DNA of 25,473 bases from Thamnocephalis sphaerospora (Eukaryota; Zoopagomycota; Zoopagomycetes; Zoopagales; Sigmoideomycetaceae). This document shows, one piece after another, positions 18,041 to 25,473 of this stretch (the first letter of the stretch is position 1; the number at the start of each line of letters is the position of its first letter). The DNA is taken from the NCBI GenBank assembly GCA_003614735.1, contig KZ992627.1, positions 1-25,473 on the forward strand. Direction: 5' to 3'. Position numbers and translations under genes: made by a program. Below the pieces are notes generated by a model. The model searched no databases. It saw only the letters and a program-made list of their open reading frames with translations, and was not told where the DNA came from.

Positions 18041-21000
18041 CTAGGTGCCACCCGAGGTGGTCGCGCGGAACAAGGGCAGGCGCCGCGCCTCTGCTGCGTC
18101 GTCGTCTGCAGCCACCATTTCGGCGGTCGATGGACTGGCCAACAACGTTGGCGAGAGCAGCGCATCGTCATCTGCGGTCTCTGCATGCATGTCATCGTCG
18201 CCAGGAGGTAGCATGTGCAACGCTGCAGGTACTGCCTTGGATTTGAGGCCCGTCTTCGTCTCGGATGTCGGGTCTGTGTCATTGTTCGATGCAATAGTGG
18301 CGGGTGCTGGAGTCACGCTAGCGGCAGCTGCCTGATCCGGATGCACAATTGCAAGGGGCGCGGCAGGGGCTCGAGGCAACAGCGACTGCCCGGGCGGCTC
18401 ATCCTTTTCGCCGACCTTCCAGTTGCGCCGCCATCCTTCGGCATATATCCCCTCAAGAACGCGGTCAAATGTTCCCTTTGCACGCAGCTCCAGATACTTT
18501 TTGTACAGACGCAGTGCCTGAGCATGGATGCATATGTAAGCAAGTACATGCAGCGATGCAGCTCTCCACCAAAGAGCAAGCACTTACCGTGCGCGCATCC
18601 TCGATGCTGTCGTGTCCGCTGGTCTGAATACTTTCTCCAAGCAAGTACCAGGCAAGGAATCGGAGCGATATCTTTCGCTGGCGATTCTTCAGGTGAAAGA
18701 TGTCCACCGTGTCGATCACCTGCTCCGGCGGCACCATGATGTTGATGATGCGAAAGTCCTTCTTCAGCCCGTGGCCGACAAACACGCAGCCCATGTCGAG
18801 CAGAAGCCGCAGCTTTTTGTAGGCCGTTTTGAGCTGCACCAGATGGTGGCTTGACAGCGCAGGGTCGAGGTCGGCAGCTTCAATGCCCGAAAACTCGGTT
18901 AGGTAATCGACAATCGGCTCCGAGGTGGTGATGTAATCATCGATAAATGGCACGCCCTCTAATGCGCCATCGCCGCGCACTACGCTGACACGCGCCAGAC
19001 TCAGTCGAATGGGGCGAACCACGGTGCGCACGCCGTCCGCGCTCGTCTCTGTCTTTTCCTGGAAGCAGGATGGGTCCAGAGATTAGCACTGCCATCTGGT
19101 TGTGCGCATGTAGCACGACAACACCTACTTGGCTTAGCGCAACAAACTCGGCGTCAATGGCACACACGCTTCCCGGTCCAATGGCCTCGTCTTCCTCCAA
19201 CAGACGATACTGCTTGCAGGCGTCATTAGTATTTCTTCACCGACGTGCGCGGATATGTTAGTTTACATCCGCAATGACAAATGGGCCTTGTAAGCTCACA
19301 TAGACATGGACTCGCTGTTGCGCAGGATGTTGGGATCCGCGTACGGTGGGATAGGTACGTCTTCCAGCAAATCGTACGCGTTCTCGCGCACGTAGCATAG
19401 AACGGCAGGAAGCTATACAGCTGTACGGTAAGGGTGCAAACAACCAAAGCACGCGCATCGACGTTGACTTTCGTACCTTCCAGTTTGGTAAAAGATCCAG
19501 CGCTTCCGCTTCCTGCACCCCGCGAACCAAAAAGTCATTGAACAAATACCATTCGCTGCTATCGCCATCCAGGCTATCATACTCCATTGGCGGCACTGTA
19601 GCCAATGCAGAAGAGTAAGGTGATGCGATAGTACGCAAAGACGACAATTTCTGGATTGTGGCACGCACCGCGGATATGCGCCACCAAGTGGGGCAGCTCC
19701 TTTTCCGGTTGAATTTGGCTAATGACCGCCTAAGTAAAACATGACAATGGCGCACCATCGGTAAGCAGGTGTTGTTATCGACATCAAGCGTGTGTATGGC
19801 CTACCGATAGCTCAAAAATAGCATACTGGTTATAGAGTGCCTCGTCAGGTTCGAGCGCCGAGTCCCCTGCATCGCGCACATCCAGTTCACCGTCCTTTTG
19901 CAGTCCGATGAAAAGCCTGGTGTAGGTGTCTCGCATGTCAGCACACGCTTACACTCTCACTTTGCTGCACTACGGACCGTTTTGGGAGCCAGCGATGACT
20001 TTGGTCGGCTGCACCGTGGCTGCACCAATGCGAGCGATCCTCGCGCTTGTACAGGGCAGAGTTGATGTTCAGGATCACCGGTAGGCCTCGGAGTCGTTTG
20101 TGCTGGATTGTCGGCTGGTATTGCCGGCATCGATCGCACCAAGCGCGCGTCTGGCTTTCACGCGTCAGGCTGGACCGCAATATATCCGTAAATGGCCGGC
20201 TATGCTGACCGGCCATGTCGACGCTCTGCAACAGGTACAGGATATTCAGCAATGCTGAGCCGCATCCTGGGCGCGCATTGCACTCACCTTGGCCGCATAT
20301 GCCATATCGACCGTAAATGGTGACGAGTTGCGCTGTGTCATTTCGCCGCACTGGCATTGACTCTGTGTGACCATTGGTATCCCAAATAGCTGCTTGATCG
20401 GCGATGTTGCACCAGCGTCCTCGCCAATCGTCTCGTCGCCAGCCAGACTCTTCTCCATTTCGGTAGGACGCACCAGCATTGTTGAACCACACTCCTGGTG
20501 CAGTTGCTCCAGAATAAAGCGATTAAAGCTTTGGATAAGCGCGGAATAGGAGGTGCGAGGTTCAGGAGTTTCGGGTTCAAACAGACCGAGTGCTGATGCT
20601 ACAAGCGCCCATGTTTGCTGTTAATGCTGCGCAGCGAGTCGCCGCAGCGGCATGTGCACGCCACTAACCTTCTGGGATGGTACCAAATGCGCGCAGAAAG
20701 TTGCTTGCTTGGCAGTTGGCACCGTCGGCCGCCTCGAGCATTCGAAGAAGGAATCCAAGCTCGCAGCAAAGACAGTACTCCTTTGTACACTCCTGAGCAG
20801 TGTGCAGTTTGGCAGCAACACCAACGCCAGGCAGAAATCGGAGCGCTTGCAGCTCTGCATTGCAGTACGAATTGGTAATGTGCGTTTCCAAGCCACCAAA
20901 AAAAGTCTTGTTGTAGTAACTGTGCCGTGAAAGAGTTAAGATGGGCTGTCGGCTGTGCGGCAACGACGCTGTTGGTCTGCGCCACCTACCCAAAGTCAAA

Positions 21001-22848
21001 GTCTTCCACGCCAAACTTGCTGTACTTGATCTCGACTTTGCGGTAGTACTTTGGCATTTCTCCGGCGCGTGCCGACCATTCATTATCGGAAAACGGATCC
21101 ACGTCGAGGTCCAGGTCCGTATGCATTGTCTGTGGCACCATCGACAATCACGCCATTAGCTATACATCGTCGCAAACACCGTCGATCCTGTAGCGATGAC
21201 TTGCCGATGACCGTGACCGCCCGGAAAACATGTCCTTGTCGCGTTCTGAGCGGAACCTAGGCACCTCTGCTGTACGATACTTGCGATATGAGCTCGAGAC
21301 CTGGTTTCTTAGACGGGTGCCCGGATTGGGGGCATAGCCAACAAAGTCGACCGTTTTCATCTGATCCAGAACCTCGGTGTCGATAGCTTCAGCCGGTCGG
21401 CCCACCTCAAAGATCATATGTGAGGGCCAGGCCGAAAGCAGCGGCTGATCGTAGTAAGGCATTCCGACGAGCGATAACGGGCTGCCACCCGCAAAAGCGT
21501 TAGGGTACGCTGACCGGCACGTAGACACGCTCAATTGCCCAAAGTACATGCCTGTCGTCGGTCATGGCAGCGCTGGGAGGAAGGTGTGTCGAATCGGCCA
21601 TTTCTGGCATCTCCCCGCTCATATTGACGCGCGGATGCATGCTGTCCGTCCACAGACTGACCACCGAGCTGGCATCGCCAAACGCTACAAGTTCTCCAGA
21701 GGGTGAGATGTCAAACGCAGTGATGTAGCTGCTAGTGTTTGCCTAAGCATTTGTCTGCGCCATTAGACGGTCGCCTCACATATGCGTGCCATGTCACCAT
21801 ACCTGATAGAACTGGACCTGTGCCGCTGGATTACCGATGTCGCATGTCTGGAATTGACCGTCTTGCGCAGCAATAAATACGCTCAAGGGTTTGATAGGGT
21901 GCAGCTTGAGAAACGAGGGGCCGGCCACAAAGGATAGCGGTGCTAATGGACGCATACTGCGCAAGTCGTATACCTTGACGAGCGGATCGATGACTAGCTC
22001 ACCGTGACTATCGCACAAGAAGCCAGCGCATCCGTTTGATCGTTAGAAGATTGGCCGGCAATAGATGCGTCATTATCCTTGCTTACCGCTCCGAATAACC
22101 GCAAGTTAGCAAATAGTTGTCCGTGACGGCAATGTCTGAAATGGTTCCTGTATGCGCCTGCACCGCATGCTCCACGCGGAATGTGCGCGGATCGCGTAGC
22201 ATCACCTCGCCAGTTGCTGTTCCACAGCAGACCAGCTGGGATCTCCGCAGCACCACAATGTCGCTGTCGCAGTCAAACTATATGCGTTCACAAGTCAGAC
22301 TGCCGTTTTGTGCGCTGAAATCCGTTATATCATCAGCGACACTGACTTTGCGTATGATTGTGCCACGATCCACGTTGACCATTAGCGCACAGCGCTGCCG
22401 GCCAGCCACAATAACGTCTGAGTGCCGAAGGGCACTTGGCGCCATGCAGTAGAGATCCTGGGTAAGCATTGGATCGCTGCCAGACTATTAGCAGATGCCA
22501 CATATGCCAACTGCATGCAGCCGATTGATAAGGCGCCGCCCACCTAATGGTCCACTGCACCATACCGCGCCGGTTTGTTAGCCGCACGCTTTGAGGGCCC
22601 ACCGAGAGCACTCCGGTGGCCACGGGTATCAGCTGGCGGACTGGGCCCTGGTGTGCCCGGAAGCTGGTGTACTTGTGGATTTCTCCCCCAACATACGAGG
22701 CAACACGTCCATGCTCGTTACCCGTCCATAGCAGCTCCTGGTCCAAGTCAAAAGCGGCCGAGGTTAAAGCAGCTGGCGATGCAGTTACAGCCGCGGCTGC
22801 AGACAGATCGGCATCGCAAACCGACGACAGCTCTGACCAGCCGGCCAT
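18041..22848 (-). CDS. PAN2: PAN2, catalytic subunit of the PAN2-PAN3 poly(A) nuclease
   Basis: PAN2 starts cytoplasmic mRNA deadenylation with PAN3. Seventeen exons were joined: 22848-22544, 22476-22347, 22277-22087, 22007-21803, 21742-21552, 21481-21178, 21129-20990, 20919-20669, 20598-20288, 20225-19978, 19916-19805, 19729-19669, 19595-19477, 19412-19300, 19234-19129, 19058-18588, 18517-18041. The total is 3735 nt, 1244 aa. The WD40 region is residues 1-340 ([26 protein letters not shown]). The pseudo-ubiquitin-hydrolase region is about 485-880; [10 protein letters not shown] lacks the catalytic Cys, and the zinc-type pairs CQC and CDRC are present. The exonuclease is about 910-1110 with D921, E923 (IDAEF), D1030 (GLKKDF), H1078 and D1083 (HDSIEDA), so it should be active. 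The last 120 residues are an acidic, Ala-rich tail. Intron 5 appears to be GC-AG. The junction of exons 6 and 7 (48-nt intron) is the least certain. Confidence 0.95.
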
Positions 22849-24422
22849 CAGTCATGTGCCGTCCGCCTGGTGGACCAGCGCAGATGAAGGCAGGTGCGCA
22901 GGAAAGACGAGTCCTCGAAGCGCCGAGTGGAGGATAGACAGTACAGTCGGAGCAGTTGCAGCGGCGGCCAAGACGAGGCCAGTCAAGCAGGAGGAAACGA
23001 AATAACGGCACAGCGGCAGCGATGCTGCAATGCGGAAATGGCAAGGGTAAATACACGGCGCTGACGCTTGACGAAAACGGTGCCATACTGGAGGCTGGCT
23101 GGGGTAGACTCGAGTCGAGGCAACTCGCGTGAGCGATGAGACCTGCCTCGCTGAAACAGCTGCACGCTCCACGACACCAGCCGCAGTACATCCTACCTAG
23201 CACGGACAGATCTAAGCAGCCGGTGAGATCCATGACATCAGGTGGTGTAGGCACGCGTGCGTGCGTATGTGTGTGTGTGTATGGTCTTTCAGCCATTACA
23301 TCGACATGCTACGATCAGACAATCGCACATGTATCCATGCCATCCACGGTGTTGGCGCTATCAGTCAGGCCATGGCTACCTCTGCTGGCACGATCCAGCA
23401 AATCGCCAGCCCTTTAGCTGGCCAATCGGCCGTCTTGCCAGCAGTTTGTGAGCCCAGTCTACTCCACAGCTCCGGTAACAGACGCGGTCGGACGATGGCG
23501 CTCAAACAAAGTTGCATTCGCCGCTCATATGCTCGCAGCTGCATCTGCATGCAGCGTCCGGGCATCTAGCCGGTAGCATACCTGAATGATGATGGCTGCC
23601 GCACACTTTTCCCTCCTATCTTCCTGGCCGATCAGCGCCCCTTTTTACACTTCAGCTTCCTATTGCGCTCCGCCAGCGCGGCAGATAACACTCTATTGCG
23701 CTCGTCCGCCTTCTCCACGCTCGCCCTACAGCTATAGTCTACACATAGGTTTATACACCTTTACACTTGCGTTATCCATAGACTGTTGTCCTTTTTCGGC
23801 AAAGCGGCCTGTTGCTGTATACGTGGCTTTGGGCCTATTCACCCATCTTTTGCGCTTACTGCTCCTTCATCTGGCTTTGGTCATCTTGTTACGCCTCTTT
23901 TCCGCCTGCCGTTTGCTCGCTGCATATACCAGCTAGCACACCGCCGGCGTCCGGTGTTCCAATACGGTAAGTATGGCGCGGAGCGGAGCAAAATGTGGCT
24001 GCCGATTTGCACCGCAGGTTTCTTGGCTCCGCAATTCCCTCTCGTTTTTCATCACTTGTGCCGCAGAGAGCCGTTTGCTTCTCTTGGCACAACATTGCTT
24101 GCCACTCCTTTGTGCTAGAGTTTTCTGCGAGTGTGCTAGCGTTCGTCTCCGTTCCGTGTTTAGTCTGTCTGCCAGCTCAAGGACTTGAATCCTAGTCAGT
24201 CGCTAATCAATCGCGCGGCAGACCAACCTGCTTGCAGTAGGTCCGACACGCTTGGCAAAATACGTGTCAGTACTGTGCAGTCTACACCGTCGGCTGGCAG
24301 CAGCATCGTGCGCTGGAACACACACCGTTGGACGTAGCGCCACTGTACGGTGTACATTACGGGTGTTGCTCGTTGGCCATCATCGATAGAGACATCTTTG
24401 TTGCTCTCTGTCGCAACTCGAT
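22849..24422. other. Divergent intergenic region between PAN2 and the membrane-protein gene
   Basis: About 1.57 kb. Around 23586-24180 the plus strand is strongly pyrimidine-rich, as expected for the promoter and leader of the gene starting at 24423. A good GTAAGT donor near 23964 could mark a 5' leader intron. The PAN2 side carries only out-of-frame ORFs. No RNA gene or mobile element is seen. Confidence 0.5.
23256..23281. repeat. GT-rich microsatellite
   Basis: Alternating GT/GC units becoming pure (GT)n at 23267-23280, upstream of PAN2. Confidence 0.85.
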
Positions 24423-25473
24423 ATGGATGGTGGAAGTGATCAAGGGTATGCCGACCCGCAGTCTACGCCCCGCGTGTGGCTACGTCGCAATCTGTCGTCG
24501 ACGCACATGCAGCGGTCGCAGTCGGCCGAACCTTCAGTACAGCATTGGTCTAATGGCAACGGAGCATCACTGGTGGGCGCCACTGAAACAGGTGTTGCCG
24601 GAGATGGCGTTAGCATCGACAACACCATCACGAGTGACGATCGCCCGCCGCTCTCGCGTACCATGTCGACGCGCACGGTGCTCGGTAGCACCGCGGGGTT
24701 AAATGTCGCAGCAGCGGCCGGTGTAGATGCTGACAGCGACGCGCGCGAAGCACGTCGCCCACGTTCACCGCAAGCATTGCAAGATACACCATTTGCAATT
24801 GCCACGGGTGCAGTGACTCCGGTCAGTCCCTCACGCAGTAACCCATTTTATACAGCCAATTTTGGGAGCGATATCGGTAGCCGAAGCCGTGCCACCAGCG
24901 AAAGCTACAGCGAGAAAGATGCTGACTTTGAAGCGGTCGACAATGTTCGCTCACCACTTGTCAGCAAGAAGCACGACGACTTGCCGCATGCTGCGCCATT
25001 GCTCCCCGATGGTTATTTCGATGCGCGTCCGTTGTGGTCCTCGACACGGGCGCCGCACGATTCAGAGGTGGATGACATTGTGGAAATGCCCAACCCGTTT
25101 GCCGGCGCCATCTCACCTTCTGTTGGCACCCCAAGCTCGGACGATTTTTCGCCAAGTACCAACACTGCCATGCAAGATCCGCGTCGGCGTAAACATAAGC
25201 TGCTGGTTCTGTGGCCGGTGCCGGTGGTGACGCGATATGTGGCCATCGTCACAGCGATTGTTTCACTGATGGCGGCACTGGACGCGCTTCCGGCGCGGTG
25301 CACTGCACCCTCGTTCGTCATCCATCGGGCCAACTATTTTCAGCTGCTGGTGTCGCCGTTCTACGTCCCGGTCACCTTTCCGGCAGTGCTGCTGGGGCTC
25401 AGTAATCTACTGCTGCTGGGCCTATTTGAAGAATCACTGACTAGTATTCTGGGCGGCAGTACACGGCGATTCA
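24423..25473 (+). CDS. Rhomboid/UBAC2-like multi-pass membrane protein, 5' part only
   Basis: An open frame runs from ATG 24423 to the window end (at least 350 residues) without a stop. The start is the first Met after an in-frame stop at 24387-24389. The first 250 residues are polar, Ser/Asp-rich and disordered, with RSRSPQ/SPS-like stretches. A basic RRRKHK segment then precedes a hydrophobic helix (LLVLWPVPVVTRYVAIVTAI, continuing to DALPA). The stretch RANYFQLLVSPFYVP comes next, then a second helix (LLGLSNLLLLGLF) and EESLTSILGGSTRRF. This layout (helix, aromatic loop with SPF, helix, LE/FE-x-GS-x-RF) resembles rhomboid-like proteins such as UBAC2/Dsc2, which lack protease residues. The catalytic region, if any, lies beyond the window, so protease versus pseudoprotease cannot be decided. 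Confidence 0.72.
   Translation, partial: MDGGSDQGYADPQSTPRVWLRRNLSSTHMQRSQSAEPSVQHWSNGNGASLVGATETGVAGDGVSIDNTITSDDRPPLSRTMSTRTVLGSTAGLNVAAAAGVDADSDAREARRPRSPQALQDTPFAIATGAVTPVSPSRSNPFYTANFGSDIGSRSRATSESYSEKDADFEAVDNVRSPLVSKKHDDLPHAAPLLPDGYFDARPLWSSTRAPHDSEVDDIVEMPNPFAGAISPSVGTPSSDDFSPSTNTAMQDPRRRKHKLLVLWPVPVVTRYVAIVTAIVSLMAALDALPARCTAPSFVIHRANYFQLLVSPFYVPVTFPAVLLGLSNLLLLGLFEESLTSILGGSTRRF

Noticed and set aside
4511-21551. Possible frameshifts or pseudogenes in the methyltransferases and PAN2
   Set aside because: Every apparent break is resolved by a short intron with a branch site, and the exon lengths sum to a multiple of three in all models.
23586-23936. Plus-strand 116-residue ORF upstream of the membrane-protein gene
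   Set aside because: It is a translation of a pyrimidine-rich promoter tract (Ser/Leu/Pro/Tyr-rich) with no domain; similar tracts lie upstream of the other genes.
1-25473. Search by eye for tRNA, rRNA, CRISPR arrays and transposon genes
   Set aside because: No tRNA B-box context, rRNA core, repeat-spacer array, transposase or reverse-transcriptase motif was seen; only simple repeats are present.

Overview
The window looks like nuclear DNA of a filamentous, probably early-diverging fungus. I infer this from many short spliceosomal introns (58-92 nt, usually with a CTAAC- or CTGAC-like branch point), the gene content (Psf3, a GPANK1-type G-patch protein, PAN2, LaeA-type methyltransferases) and pyrimidine-rich promoters. 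The species cannot be named from sequence alone. Every multi-exon model below was joined by hand, and in each case the exon lengths sum to an exact multiple of three.

Left end (1-1345, minus strand): a non-coding host gene. It has short exons (30-69 nt) and six introns of about 180-217 nt, the last cut by the window edge. Each intron carries one box C/D snoRNA. Guide sequences read by the +5 rule identify them, in transcription order, as counterparts of yeast snR78 (LSU Um2421), snR77 (SSU Um578), snR76 (LSU Cm2197), snR75 (LSU Gm2288), snR74/U27 (SSU Am28) and a truncated sixth where snR73 would be expected. As I recall it, this is the order of the yeast snR78-snR72 polycistron, here with one snoRNA per intron.

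1623-3422: a divergent pair of housekeeping genes. The GINS replication subunit Psf3 (minus, six exons) and a GPANK1-like zinc-finger/G-patch protein (plus, three exons) are separated by only 117 bp.

4002-17252: four tandem minus-strand genes for SAM-dependent methyltransferases of the fungal LaeA/Methyltransf_23 type (called MT-A to MT-D here), separated by long gene-poor intergenic stretches. All four can start with Met-Gly in an N-myristoylation-like context, followed by a long disordered region and a C-terminal methyltransferase domain. All four share a phase-1 intron at the same place in the fold. MT-A has a damaged SAM-binding glycine motif.

18041-22848: PAN2 (minus, 17 exons, 1244 aa), the catalytic deadenylase subunit, with WD40, pseudo-ubiquitin-hydrolase and DEDDh exonuclease regions complete. 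24423-end: the 5' part of a plus-strand gene for a membrane protein with a rhomboid/UBAC2-like segment, running off the window. The remaining intergenic DNA holds simple repeats, pyrimidine-rich promoter tracts and one weak candidate for a small secreted protein near 9039.
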